A stretch of DNA of 64,000 bases, taken from Episyrphus balteatus (Eukaryota; Arthropoda; Insecta; Diptera; Syrphidae). The position numbers and the translations under genes were made by a program. This document shows, piece after piece, positions 27,601 to 36,345 of the stretch (position 1 is its first letter; each line of letters begins with the position of its first letter). Below the pieces are notes generated by a model. That model had not been told where the DNA came from and did not search any database. It saw only the letters and a list, made by a program, of their open reading frames with translations. The DNA is taken from positions 35,141,679 through 35,205,678 of the forward strand of contig NC_079135.1 of NCBI RefSeq assembly GCF_945859705.1. Direction: 5' to 3'.

Positions 27601-29631
27601 ACTGGTCCCACATTGAAGTTCAGCAGCGACTCCTGAGCCCTTTAAAAGCTCCAACATCTGCCGGCTGCATAATGTGGGTTGTGGAGGAGAAATGAAGTGC
27701 ATTTTTTTTATGAAATATGTTTAAATATGTAATTATAAATTTGTATAAATATTTAAAAAAAAAAAATATTATATAAAGAAAATTTGTAGCAGTTGCCTAG
27801 TTCAAAACAGTAGTGTTCAACGAAAGGAAACTCATAAAATTGGCTTCCTATTACCGAACAGTTTAAAATAGGAATAAGTATATACAATTAAAAAAATAAA
27901 TAATAAAAATTAATTACTTATTGCCTAGATTAATAGGTAGGTACATAAAATTATAAAATTTAGCTTAAACTATATCATTCAAATAAACACTACCTATTTC
28001 ATGTGACCACTCCAACTATTTTTTTTTACAAAAAAAATACGATAATTTCACTCATCTGATCCTTCCGACAAACTGAAAGCTATTTAAATAAGAAAATATA
28101 CACTCCTGCTCAAATTTAACGCACATCCTATTTATTTTAATGTAAAGTCCTGCTATTACTTTATGCCACAGTATCATGGTTATTTTCTCAAATGAGACAA
28201 TAGTGATCTTAAATTCAAGATATGGAATAAAATGTTTGTCGGAAAGATTTGGGGAGAGATTTACTGAAGTCTATCTGTTAACCCGCGAACCTTTTAGAGA
28301 AGAGTCATAAAATTTCATGGAGTTAAATCTGCTTTACAACACATACGGAGTTAGCGAGCCTTTTTAGACCTAAGTTAAGTACCCAAAAATACTTGACTGA
28401 TGCCCTCCCCTAGATTTGGTCCAAAGTTTAGTCTGATGCACGATAATGCATGCTAGATTAGTTTGAGAATATCTTCAAGATTTTAATATTCCAGCTTCGG
28501 ATTCCCCACACAAAAATCTGGATTTGAATTCAAGAGAACATGTGTAGCAAATATTGAAAAGATGCATTCGCGACCGAAATCCACCTAAAAGCAGTCTTGA
28601 TCAACTGAAAACTTCAGTGAAAGAAGTGTTACAAGAAAACCTTTAAAAGGAAGGAACAAACGACACCAGGTTATCATATGCGCTAGAGGAGACTATGCCA
28701 AGTATTGCATACAATTATGGGAAAGAGCCGTCACCCGCTTCCATTTTTTAAAATTTTTCTTCTTAAAAACAAAAATTATTTTATAATCAGTTTTCACCTT
28801 GAATTGTTAAATTTGGTTTATCTTTTTTTTTTTTGGTTGATAATACTGTTGCAGTTTAGCTTTTTTCGACTCGCTAAACAATAAGCAAACACAAAAAAAT
28901 GCAAATAATTTTGAGCAGGAGTTTAAATTTATTAGTACCTATATAGATTTTAGTTTCACCGGGTTCTTTCGTCTAACGGGACAAAACCGTTTGTTTTTAC
29001 ACATTTAAGTGAAAAGTGTTCGGCTACTGTACCTAGCTGTTCGGAAATAGGTACATCTACTCTACAATGCAATTCAAATAGAATAAACTCGTGTTTTTTT
29101 TTAAAGCAGCTTAAACACTGTCTCAATACGCCTCAATAAGTTTTTGATGTTCAATATTTTTTAACGCACATTTCCTAAAACGAAACCAATTTTTCATATA
29201 CAATTGATGCAGTCACTGACCCAGGAAGTTTACCCAAACAAACCCAGTAAGAATCAAGTATTTCATTATTTTTTACTGAAACTTTATCATCTTCAAGCTT
29301 AAAAAAAAACAACAACAAACTCATTAACATATTATCTAATTAAAAATGAAATCTCACTCAAGACATTCGTCCGGCCGTAGCCAAAACAGGTACCTTTTTT
29401 CGGATGTATATGTATTTTATGTTAATTTTGGTGTCTCACAAGACTCGGATAGTGGATGAATACAATCGACAAACTCAAAAGCAAGAAGAAGAAACACTGC
29501 AAAAGAAGCTCTCGATTCGACTCGGCTCATTGAACTCACCTGACAACATTCGTGTAATGGGGACCCGATCCGGTGCCGGTACTCCAGTCCACATTTTCAA
29601 TATCCGATGATTTCCCAATATCACAGGGCAT
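1..29631 (-). CDS. MARCH8-like membrane RING-CH E3 ubiquitin ligase, 5 coding exons, 3'-incomplete
   Basis: Joined exons, in transcript order: 29631-29540, 3607-3376, 3304-3160, 3093-2973, 669-1. All introns are GT-AG and all phases agree (92, 232, 145, 121 and at least 669 nt), giving at least 419 residues with the C-terminus outside the window. Residues about 47-93 form a RING-CH (C4HC3) domain: C47/C50, C64/C66, H74/C77, C90/C93. Two hydrophobic segments follow (about 122-144 and 163-185), then a long Ser/Asn/Gly/Ala-rich tail with an alanine run. This order (RING-CH, two membrane passes, cytosolic tail) is that of MARCH1/MARCH8, E3 ligases that ubiquitinate membrane proteins in endosomal and plasma membranes. 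I believe the Drosophila counterpart is CG4080, from memory and unverified. The RING and membrane exons are near certain; linkage to the distant first exon rests on phase and splice sites only. Confidence 0.88.
670..2972 (-). other. MARCH8-like gene, last visible intron
   Basis: A 2.3 kb GT-AG intron, A+T-rich and without a convincing coding frame. It contains a repeat-like stretch (about 1,500-1,760) that shares short motifs (AGACAGAATTGCG, then ACGAATCCTAAACTTG-like text) with 13,320-13,470 in intron 1, suggesting two decayed copies of one dispersed repeat. Confidence 0.7.
2973..3093 (-). CDS. MARCH8-like gene, exon with second membrane segment
   Basis: The exon starts after CCTTTAG and ends at donor GTAAGA. 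It encodes [11 protein letters not shown] and then a glycine-containing hydrophobic stretch, followed by [16 protein letters not shown], a basic juxtamembrane segment facing the cytosol. Both flanking codons are split and match the neighbouring exons. Confidence 0.92.
3160..3304 (-). CDS. MARCH8-like gene, exon with first membrane segment
   Basis: It begins with codons [13 protein letters not shown] after acceptor TTTCCAG and ends with one base of a split codon at donor GTAAGTTG. A hydrophobic run ([19 protein letters not shown]) forms the first transmembrane helix, followed by the short loop [13 protein letters not shown]. Confidence 0.93.
3376..3607 (-). CDS. MARCH8-like gene, RING-CH exon
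   Basis: This exon carries the complete RING-CH zinc-binding module: CRICHC, then [19 protein letters not shown], then CELCKFPF. The tryptophan after the His-x2-Cys pair is the conserved residue typical of E2-binding RINGs. The acceptor is TTCATTTTAG and the donor GTAAGTG. The first base completes a codon begun in the upstream exon. Confidence 0.95.
9817..10174. mobile_element. Possible short TIR element (MITE)
   Basis: ACAGGGTGACA at the left is matched by TGTCACCCTGT at the right, facing inwards about 350 bp apart, with TA next to the right end. Short CAGGGTG-type termini occur in Tc1/mariner-like elements. No transposase is recognisable inside, and the inverted match is only 11 bp, so the call is tentative. 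Confidence 0.4.
11083..11296 (-). other. Unexplained G+C-richer open reading frame
   Basis: A stretch of about 210 bp is clearly more balanced in composition than the A+T-rich intron around it. It reads open in two minus-strand frames; the longer starts [15 protein letters not shown] and ends at a TAG in the sequence AAAATAGGTAATAG. I do not recognise a domain. It could be an alternative exon, a decayed retrotransposon piece or a conserved non-coding element. Confidence 0.25.
12683..12974. mobile_element. piggyBac-like MITE with TTAA target duplication
   Basis: TTAA is followed by CCCTCTGTCGGCACACGGG. The other end reads CGCACCCGTGTGCC and then ...CAAAGGG before TTAA. A CCC...GGG boundary at duplicated TTAA is the hallmark of piggyBac-type elements. 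The 284-bp interior has no coding capacity. A second CGTGTGCCTGTC / GAGGTGTGCC motif near the right end gives asymmetric subterminal repeats, as known for piggyBac. Confidence 0.75.
13859..14068. mobile_element. PIF/Harbinger-like MITE, TTA target duplication
   Basis: The left end GGGCCAGTTGTACAAA and the right end TTTGTACAACTGGCCA are inverted repeats flanked on both sides by TTA. A 3-bp TWA duplication is typical of PIF/Harbinger. An internal segment (TCAGAAGATAAAAGTTG) also occurs in the larger element starting at 52,862, showing the two are related. Confidence 0.75.
14070..15389. other. Intron 1 segment without recognised features
   Basis: A+T-rich, with no frame, repeat or splice-compatible exon that I can support. 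Confidence 0.5.
15390..16400 (-). mobile_element. RTE-like LINE remnant (reverse transcriptase fragments)
   Basis: Minus-strand translation gives [15 protein letters not shown], the fingers motif common in RTE-type reverse transcriptases, then ...ILKKH... and [17 protein letters not shown], the segment before the catalytic region. About 700 bp downstream come LAAAKIKMF...[12 protein letters not shown], the post-RT segment of the same class. Stops and frameshifts interrupt the region between, and I could not find an intact YADD box. It is a dead fragment inside intron 1. Confidence 0.75.
16401..18829. other. Intron 1 segment without recognised features
   Basis: The first few hundred bases may extend the RTE relic. 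The rest is A+T-rich non-coding DNA. A 16-bp string near 17,800 (CACTGACGACTTTACT) recurs near 25,440 without a visible element around it. Confidence 0.45.
18830..19400 (+). mobile_element. LINE (non-LTR retrotransposon) RT C-terminal remnant
   Basis: The frame contains [19 protein letters not shown], the thumb-region signature found at the end of many non-LTR reverse transcriptases, preceded by ...[16 protein letters not shown]. After a frameshift, related text continues ([20 protein letters not shown]). It lacks the palm motifs and poly-A tail and is a short truncated relic. Confidence 0.65.
19401..20810. other. Intron 1 segment without recognised features
   Basis: Strongly A+T-rich. A 117-codon hydrophobic frame here is explained by base composition. 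Confidence 0.5.
21369..21578 (+). pseudogene. Tc1-like transposase N-terminal fragment, left arm
   Basis: The frame includes [19 protein letters not shown] and continues through a paired-like DNA-binding segment to SWKNE, ending at TGA where related transposases have Trp. It is matched by an identical 69-residue frame on the opposite strand in the other arm. Confidence 0.8.
21688..21897 (-). pseudogene. Tc1-like transposase N-terminal fragment, right arm
   Basis: Mirror image of the left-arm fragment, with an identical translation and the same premature stop. Beyond the stop, a frameshifted piece corresponds to the first DDE aspartate region before the palindrome centre. Confidence 0.8.
22699..23375 (+). 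mobile_element. Possible solo LTR
   Basis: The stretch begins TGTTACGTGCTGGACATAAC, which resembles LTR 5' ends. It carries a TATATATAC box near 23,240 and AATAAA signals near 23,325 in the order expected for U3-R-U5, and ends near GCCAACA. I could not fix a target duplication or the exact 3' boundary, and no internal gag/pol sequence adjoins it. Confidence 0.35.
23376..26300. other. Intron 1 segment without recognised features
   Basis: A+T-rich non-coding sequence; the frames present are short and look random. Confidence 0.5.
26331..26377. repeat. 17-bp minisatellite, about 2.8 copies
   Basis: The unit TATGTTCTTCTGTGTTA is repeated twice perfectly and then partially. Confidence 0.9.
26505..26643. 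repeat. 39-bp perfect inverted repeat with 61-bp spacer
   Basis: The left arm begins ATCAAATTGATTGCTTTAAC and runs to 26,543. The right arm, 26,605-26,643, is its exact reverse complement. The arms contain AACGGTT and GAATATC motifs that also occur in the degenerate tandem units downstream. Confidence 0.9.
26644..27060. repeat. Degenerate tandem units of about 180-200 bp
   Basis: Successive stretches share the order GACCTCGAATATC, (A)ACGGTTAGAT, GAAAAAAGT, CTTTTTTGTxGAG, TTTCC(A/T)ACAAGAATATG, with starts near 26,770 and 26,945. A more diverged unit precedes them and overlaps the inverted repeat. There is no coding frame. This could be a satellite-like or element-derived array. Confidence 0.55.
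27290..27690 (-). pseudogene. pogo/Tigger-like (DDE_1) transposase C-terminal fragment
   Basis: Minus-strand frames give [18 protein letters not shown], matching the QP-x-D-V-x-x-F-x-x-L-K block with the last catalytic Asp in pogo-type transposases. A frameshift later comes [14 protein letters not shown], the characteristic end of that domain. Stops and frameshifts show it is dead, and no terminal repeats could be assigned. Confidence 0.7.
27700..28098. other. Spacer without recognised features
   Basis: Very A+T-rich; nothing supportable seen. Confidence 0.5.
28101..28923 (+). mobile_element. Tc1/mariner-like element, decayed copy
   Basis: The ends CACTCCTGCTCAAA and TTTGAGCAGGAGT are inverted and flanked by TA. 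The plus strand carries transposase relics: LMHDNA (second catalytic Asp), then after stops a degenerate match to the SPDLNPIE-type block, and [13 protein letters not shown] near the C-terminus. At 823 bp it is shorter than an autonomous copy and lacks most of the N-terminal half. Its termini differ from those of the palindromic element at 20.8 kb, so it is a separate family. Confidence 0.8.
29540..29631 (-). CDS. Probable first coding exon of the MARCH8-like gene
   Basis: An ATG preceded by an A-rich context (AAAGAAAAAATG) opens a 30-codon frame starting [16 protein letters not shown] and ending in PHYTNVV. It stops at a consensus donor, CAG|GTGAGT, leaving two bases (AG) of a split codon. 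The RING exon needs exactly two preceding bases, and joining gives arginine followed by FGSSSSQ. An in-frame TAG lies a few codons upstream, so this is the first available start. The intron would be about 25.9 kb. The stretch has higher G+C than its surroundings. Plus-strand frames here also read through, but their possible splice sites do not match in phase. Confidence 0.7.
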
Positions 29632-30670
29632 TTTTTCTTTTGAAATTTCTTTTCTAATTTTTCTACCACTTTTTTTTTTCTATATTTATATTTCTTCTTC
29701 TATTTTAACTGCACTTTTTTTCTTTTGTTCACTCTTCTTTTTTTTTTTTTTGGATTTTTATACAAATTAAAGATGGATTCAGCAGCGCATCACAAAAAAA
29801 ATATATGCGAATCGAACTCGTTTTTAATGATTAACAAAAAAAAAAAGAAAACAAATTCGCGAAGCGAGGGTGTATCTGGATCATCAAATAATGGACACAA
29901 AAAAAAAAAAAACAAAATGAAAAAAATATAGAACAACAAAAGAAACGAAATATGGACGAAACAAAAAAATATATTCCAATTGCAAAAAAAAAAGGCGAAT
30001 CTGCTGGATGTGAAGAGGGTGGTAACTGGTAACCAGAGAGAGCACAGAGGGGGAAATACAAAATACAACAAAAAATAAAACTGAAATTTACAACAAAGAA
30101 AACGTCTTCGTTCGTCGTCGACTTTAACAAAAGAACAAATTTTTTATTTTGAAATTCTACATTCTTTTTCCTTATCTTTTTTGTTTGTTATTCACATTTC
30201 TTTTTTTTTTAAGAATCACATTTCTACATTTGTGCTATTAACAATAATTTCTTTTTTTTTATCTATCTTTTGATTTTTTTTATATACTTTTGGACGAAAT
30301 CCTTTTTTTTTTCTAAAAAAAATTTATTTTACTTTTTCTCGACGGGTTTTATTTCTTTCTTTCTTTTTTTTTAATTATATATTATGTAAGTAGAATTTCC
30401 TGTAGATACAACAAATGATGGCACAACTTTAGGTTTTTATTGTTTTTTTTTTTTGTGCAACATGAAGCAACAAAATATATATGATAAAAAGTTATTATAA
30501 AAGTAAAACTTTTTAAACAATTTTTCACACAAAGTTAAAACAGCGCAATCGAATTGATTTGTTCATCATATTTTTGTTCTTGTCGCAGAGAAAATGTAGA
30601 TTTTTGTGGTGGATTCGCGTTCGTTCTCGCTCTCGCTTACGACTACATTTGCTAATGAGAGAAGAATGTG
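29632..30670 (-). promoter_or_regulatory. Presumed 5' UTR and promoter region of the MARCH8-like gene
   Basis: Upstream of the first coding exon the sequence is rich in homopolymer A/T tracts, with one G+C-richer island near 30,590-30,660 containing repeated GCGAGA-like motifs on the minus strand. That island is the best promoter candidate. No TATA box or mapped start can be claimed. Confidence 0.35.
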
Positions 30671-30870
30671 AAGGAAAAGAGCAAAATGACACGGATGTTA
30701 AAGCGAAAAGGGAAATGGAAAATCAACAAAAAAAAAAAATAATAAACAAACGAGAAACGAGTAGAGAAATGGATATTTATAACGAGTTGCTCAGTGTTAG
30801 AGACAAAGTGCTGAATGAGTGTGTTCAAAGATTTGAATGGTTACACGTTACCTCTTTCACATAATATTTT

Positions 30871-31150
30871 AGGGGGTATTCCATAAACAAAAAATACCAA
30901 GACTGGAAACTCGGCGGTCAACTGACGTTTGCCTACAAGCTGCGAGGTGTGGTGAATGTCGTGAACCTATCGTTGTGTACGTGTCAAATGTGTGGTGAAT
31001 GTCGTGAATCTATAAATGTGTGCGTGTTAACGTCATTTACCAACTTGGTGGCTTTCACATATATTCACAGACAGCACTGTACACAAAAGGGTTTTGGGGG
31101 GAAAGACGTACGAAATTTTCCAGTCTTGGTATTTTTTGTTTATGGGGTAT
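30871..31150. mobile_element. Short inverted-repeat element (MITE-like)
   Basis: CCATAAACAAAAAATACC plus AAGACTGGAAA at the left is mirrored about 230 bp later by TTTCCAGTCTT and GGTATTTTTTGTTTATGG. The outer motif GGGGTATTC recurs at both ends and again, inverted, near 36,131-36,143, so this may be the end of a larger composite element that others have invaded. Confidence 0.65.
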
Positions 31151-31162
31151 TCATGCAACAAT

Positions 31163-34100
31163 AGGTGTGTTTTTTATTACCACCAGTCTTAACTGGACAA
31201 AAAAAACGCCTCGGGGCTTAACCTAAAAACTTGGCAGCACTGCGTATTAAATGTTCCGAAATCAGCTGACTAGACAAATATACAGTTGTAAAGAAATTGT
31301 CAAACGTCAAACAAAAAAGAATTACAGCAGAAACAAACTAAAAAATAACAAAAGAACAAATTCCGAAGATTCAACAATTAATCAGCAAATAGGTATTTTA
31401 TTTCCACTCGAAACAAAATTATGTTAAAATGTTCATGAGCTTCGAAACAAACAACGTGAAACCTACAGCGAACAACATCAAAAGTCTTTGCAGTTAGACG
31501 AATTGATTTTCGAAAAGCTTGCACTTACAGACAATCTCTTGAAAAAGCAGTAGATTTCTCTACAACTCGTGTGCGGAAAGCAAAATCGTTCAAAGTCCTT
31601 CAGAAATCCTATGGAGTTAGAACAATTTTGATTTCCGCAGACGAACTGCTATCAAAAGATCGCATTACAACTCACTTCCTTGCATTCGAGATCTACGCTA
31701 GGAGGAATAAAATTCTTCTAATCAGCGCCAAACATCCACAACATCATTGAAGCAAATCGTGATTCAATTTCGTGGAGAGCGCAGAGGTTTGTATCTTTGT
31801 ATATAAGAAGAAGCAATTAAACCATGAAATAAAGTTCCATTTCACTTACCTTTCTGTACTCCAATTGGAACGACAAGTAAAGTACTACAAGGCAACCAAA
31901 GATTGGCGATCAGTAAATTGGACAACGTAGGATCTTTCTTCATTTACTATTCTTAGTAAGTTACTCAACAAATATTGCAACTGTGTATTTAACTAATTGT
32001 AGATTCTTTTCAGTTGGAAAGTAAGGTGTTTGTTCGATCGGCCGATCCAATGTTCCAACTATGTGGCCAAAGCCAAAAGCCGTTTAAACACAAAACGATC
32101 AGACAAGCTTTCTAAATCAAATCAAATATTTTTGAAATTTCTAATTAAATGATAATTTCACTTTTTATAAATACAAAATAACATGTCAATGCTACAAATA
32201 CAGCTATAGCTGCTGCAGATCAAATCAGCAACTTAAATTGATTGTTGTTTTCTTTGATGTCTTGTGGGATTACTTTGCGTTCTCTTGGTTTTCGTTTTCT
32301 CTTCTAAAATTGCTCGTATCCTTCATTGCATGGTTTGCAGTTTTCTTTGTTCCTAAAGACAAAATAAAAATAATTATTTATTCATAGTATGTAACTAAAA
32401 TATCTTATGTGGATCTAATTCTTAAAAAAATATTTTTTTTAAATTCATACTTACATTTTTTTGATCATCTAAATTAGGTATATGTACCTTGTGACAAATG
32501 ATAGAATTATGATTGCATGAAGTTGGTTTGGAATTCCAACATGGCCATTCGGCAATACAGGCAGCCATTAGGTACTTTCTTTTCACATTTTGGACGTGGT
32601 AATTGTTTGATCTTATACTAAAAAGTAGAGATTTAAAATATATGTAAGAAAATTGGTAACACAACCCAAATTTACGCACATTATCAAACTTGTATTCAAA
32701 AATATTACTAGAGTTATTTTTGAAAGGAAAAGAGCAGAATGACAACAAGCTGAATATAAAATTTTGGCAATTTGTCGCAGACTTGGTTGCATGATGGACA
32801 AAATCACCTTTGTGGAATTTTAGCTTGTTTTGATGACGACACCTAAAATGAAATCTAAAAGGTAAGTAAGGTATTCAATAAAAAAGATAAGAATCAACCT
32901 GCAAGGTTCTATTCCAGTTGCTAGAGCTCTCCGTTCTCTACTTCAATGCAGAAACTGCAATACAATTACTTCCAAATTGACATTAACCTGAGATTGCAGT
33001 GATAAAGTCCATTTGTGTTTCTTACAAGAGAGCAATTTTCCTCAAACATTATCTCAGGATAGGCATAGATCATCACAGCAGTAGGAAATTTTAACTTTTA
33101 GTTTTTTTTTTTACAAAGAAATAAGGAAATGCTATCAAGAGAAATACAAATTAATAAATCTAAAAAGAAGAATAAACCTTTTGGATTCATGTCTGAGAAC
33201 TTTCCGCGCGCTTTTAATTTCTTATCATTTGGCTTGCTGTTGGGTTTATGCTGCTGAGGATTGGGACTTGGAAGGACCGTCTGCGCCAGCTTGGAGACTA
33301 ATAGGTATTCCTGGTTGTGGACTGCGGGCATAACCATAACCTGGATATGCTTCCTGGCTTACTAAGTCCATTGAGCGCTGTACACAGCTACATAATCTGG
33401 TGTCTTGGCAATTGCCAAGCAATTGCTTATGCTGTTGTTGTTGCGCTGCTTCACATAATTACCTTTGCTCAGACTGGACTTTGATTGTGGAGTCATATTT
33501 GAAATGCTGCTGCAAGCGATATGTGATTAGCGGCTCGTTATTTAGTTTTAATTTGGATTTCCATAAAAAATATAAATCCGCCCCCAAAGAGCAATGGAAA
33601 TGTTTCTTTGTCATAAAAACAAATTGTTTTTCTAGCAAACAGTGTTTTATGATTTTCATTGCAACCCAAATGTTCATCTTCGATTGGTACCGACACGATG
33701 TAGACCAAGTGTAGCTGGACTGAATAGGGCGGTTCAATGTGCTCATCTTCAGCAAATTATTTTCGTCGTCAGATATATGTATGATGAATTTAAAAAAATA
33801 GAGTACTGAATAAATTTAGAATGGGTTAAGATTGATGTAATAGGCAAGGCATACCTGATTGAAATTGAACATTTACAAAGCCGAATAAATTATAAGTTTA
33901 AGGGAATACATAGATGAAATTTTGCGATTAACTTCAGGTATGTAATTAGTTTTTGAAGATTTTGTTTTTAGTTTAAAAAAATTTAATTCTTTTTTTTTAG
34001 TTGTTTTTTTTTTTTAAATTTTATTTTGTCATTTCAAACGTCAGTTTTGACGTTTCTAAACAAATTCTAAACAATTTATGGTTTGGTAGCACAGATTTAA

Positions 34101-34251
34101 AACTCTTCAAAAAGTTAAGCCCAAAGAATTCTCCGGGCTAAACAACTAAGCCCAAAGGGCTAAAGTGTTGTTGTATTTAACATGTAAATTGCTTAGCCCA
34201 GACTGCGTTTTTTTTGTCCAGTTAAGACCGGTGGTAATAAAAAACACACCT
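31163..34251. mobile_element. 3.1 kb TIR element with AAT target duplication
   Basis: Both ends start AGGTGTGTTTTTTATTACC, continuing for about 45 bp as inverted repeats (…CTTAACTGGACAAAAAAAACGC). Each end is flanked by AAT. A 457-bp relative with the same termini and the same AAT flanks lies at 52,939. The 3-bp duplication would fit PIF/Harbinger, though AAT is not the usual TWA. The interior has several broken frames on both strands, including a Gln/Pro/Ser-rich stretch near 33,200-33,450 (minus). I recognise no transposase, so it may be a decayed autonomous copy or one carrying captured sequence. Confidence 0.75.
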
Positions 34252-34427
34252 AATGTAAGCTCTGGGTAAACCTGGTAAATAGCCTTTTCACATTTGCCTT
34301 TATGGCAAAAAGTTTTCAAAAACCTGAAAAGCGTTCACAGCACAAGTTTACAGGTTTTTGTTTGACGTTTAAAATATTTTGACATCCAAATGTCAGGTTT
34401 TCGATGGGATTTAATTTTTGTTGTTTA

Positions 34428-34648
34428 AAGCCTGGTACGCTGCTCGCGCTAAATTTTAGCTCCCATACAAATTATCGAAAATTTTTAGCCGAGTACGCTG
34501 CTGGTACGCTGCTCGCGCTAAATTTTAGCTGAGATAAAATTCCCATACAAGTTATCGATAACTTGTATGGGATCCATTTTATCTCGGCTAAAATTTTTCG
34601 ATAATTTGTATGGGAGCTAAAATTTAGCGCGAGCAGCGTACCAGGCTT
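34428..34648. mobile_element. Palindromic MITE
   Basis: AAGCCTGGTACGCTGCTCGC at the left is mirrored by GCGAGCAGCGTACCAGGCTT at the right, and the interior is itself largely palindromic around CCCATACAAGTTATCGATAACTTGTATGGG. A partial tandem duplication of the left end (GGTACGCTGCTCGCGC twice) is visible. The termini resemble those at 48,931 (AAGCCTAGTACGCAGC). Confidence 0.85.
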
Positions 34649-35493
34649 AAATCAGCTTGAGGAGCTCACAAAATTCATCAATAAAAATGAACTCTGACAA
34701 TTTAAATATAATTTTAATTCATCAACACAAAACAGGAATATATAAAAGTTTTGCAAAGCTTTTTCCTCTTTGAGACACCAAATACAAGGAAAAAACGACT
34801 TCGAAGTAGCATCCAGATAGCTAAATTAGTAAAGATGAGAAAAGAGATTTTTGATGAAATAGAAAAACTCAACTCCCAGAGCATTTGTTGGAGCATTCTG
34901 AATACTCATAGTCCTCTATGAGCATGATATCTAATGATGTAACCGCAGCCGTAGACCCACTTGAATTGGAAATGGACTCTGAAATTTCGATGTAAATATG
35001 ACCGTTTTTTCGGCTCCTTCTGAGCTGTGGCTCCTTTTCTGCCCAAAGTTCCAATAGGAATTCTTCATCTTCGGTCCCCTACATCTTTTTTTTCTGCTCT
35101 GCCATTTTCTATAATTAATGAAAAAAAATTTGATTAATTATATAAAAAATATTTTGGTAATGAATACAAAAATATTTCTTACCAGATACAAAAATCAACA
35201 AACTGCATTTGTAAAACAATTGTTATCTTTGCCTGTCAGTTCTTTTTTTTTTTGTCTGCTGTCAGTTTTTTTTTTGTCTGCTGAATGTTGGCTGAATTCT
35301 TCAAAAGGTTTGTTTGGTTATTTCGTTTGGAGTTGAATGTCTTCATTTTCAGGTTTTTGGTGAGTTTAATCAAAAACTTGTGTTTTACAAAAACTTGTGG
35401 TTTATGGAAAATTTAGACGATAAAATAAACTTAAATGACTGCATGAAATGGGAATTCACAAAAAAATATAACAAAATAAAGAAAAAAATATTT

Positions 35494-36105
35494 TATGTCG
35501 TTTTCTATTGACGAATCTCAGAATGAGATTTGTGAATTTGACAGCTGAAAGGGGAGGTGAAGAGGGGAAATATTGGACAAATCTCAGATTTCATGATCTA
35601 TTTGCGTCTTGAAATTCAAAAAAAATGACAAAAAAATGAATCTGAGATTCAAGAATCTGATTCTGGATTTTTATCAAGATTCACGCATACAAACACACGC
35701 ACTTTCACAGACACTCCTCTGTTTGACATTTGTCTGAACATTTGTTGTTGTTTTATTTTTTTTATACGCACAGATTTCGCACACAATTACAAAACTAGAT
35801 TTCATATTCTATTTGCAGTTGAAAATCTGAGAATTAAGGCTTAACTACATTGGCCACTTTTTGAAAAAAGTACAAAAGTGAAAATATTTTTTTTCTGGCT
35901 AGCGCAATTGTTTTGTGGAAAAGAGTATACAAATTGTTTATTAGACCAAAAAATAAGCTTTCTTCATCATTTGTTTTAATTTTTCATGCCGAAAAACTAT
36001 AGAAAAATGTGTTTGAAAATTTTCACTTTTGTACTTTTTCACTTTTTGAGCCAATGTAGTTAAGGCTTTATACACAAAAATCTCAAAAGTCAATAGAAAA
36101 CGACA
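35494..36105. mobile_element. Inverted-repeat element with a nested MITE
   Basis: TGTCGTTTTCTATTGAC at the left end is mirrored by GTCAATAGAAAACGACA at the right, and the adjacent AATCTCA / AATCTC text recurs repeatedly inside. The interior is interrupted by the MITE at 35,839-36,067. No coding capacity. Confidence 0.65.
35839..36067. mobile_element. MITE nested within another element
   Basis: TTAAGGCTTAACTACATTGG and then AAGTACAAAAGTGAAAAT at the left are matched inverted by ATTTTCACTTTTGTACTT and CCAATGTAGTTAAGGCTTTA at the right. Total length about 230 bp; no coding capacity. Confidence 0.85.
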
Positions 36106-36146
36106 TTAAATAATTTCTTTTTAGTTTCTAGCATGAATACCCCTAG

Positions 36147-36345
36147 AGTGAAAAAAAACTATAATCTGTGCATATAACATCTCTGCCTCAATCGATTCAC
36201 TGAACGCATCCTACAATTTTGACATTTCTAATGACGTTTTTCTCAAGTTGCAAAATTTACCAAAAGAAAAATAAAATAAAAAATATTAAAGTTTAGTCAA
36301 TAATTAATCATAGTTGCGTTTAACACTTTAACAAAAATCTTCAAA
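36147..36345 (+). promoter_or_regulatory. Fadd: Fadd 5' flank and presumed promoter
   Basis: Only about 200 bp separate the nearest mobile-element end from the start codon, so the core promoter and 5' UTR must lie here or within the elements. No TATA box at a convincing distance is seen. Confidence 0.4.

Noticed and set aside
29404..29610. Plus-strand frame with [17 protein letters not shown], looking like a coiled coil, with a short ATG frame just upstream
   Set aside because: The possible splice between the two (CAG|GTACC to CACAAG|ACT) is out of phase, and the opposite strand offers a donor and phase that fit the MARCH8-like gene.
33459..33755. 98-codon minus-strand frame within the 3.1 kb element as a transposase
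   Set aside because: No catalytic motif or DNA-binding domain is visible, and it is interrupted soon after; I kept it only as unexplained interior sequence.
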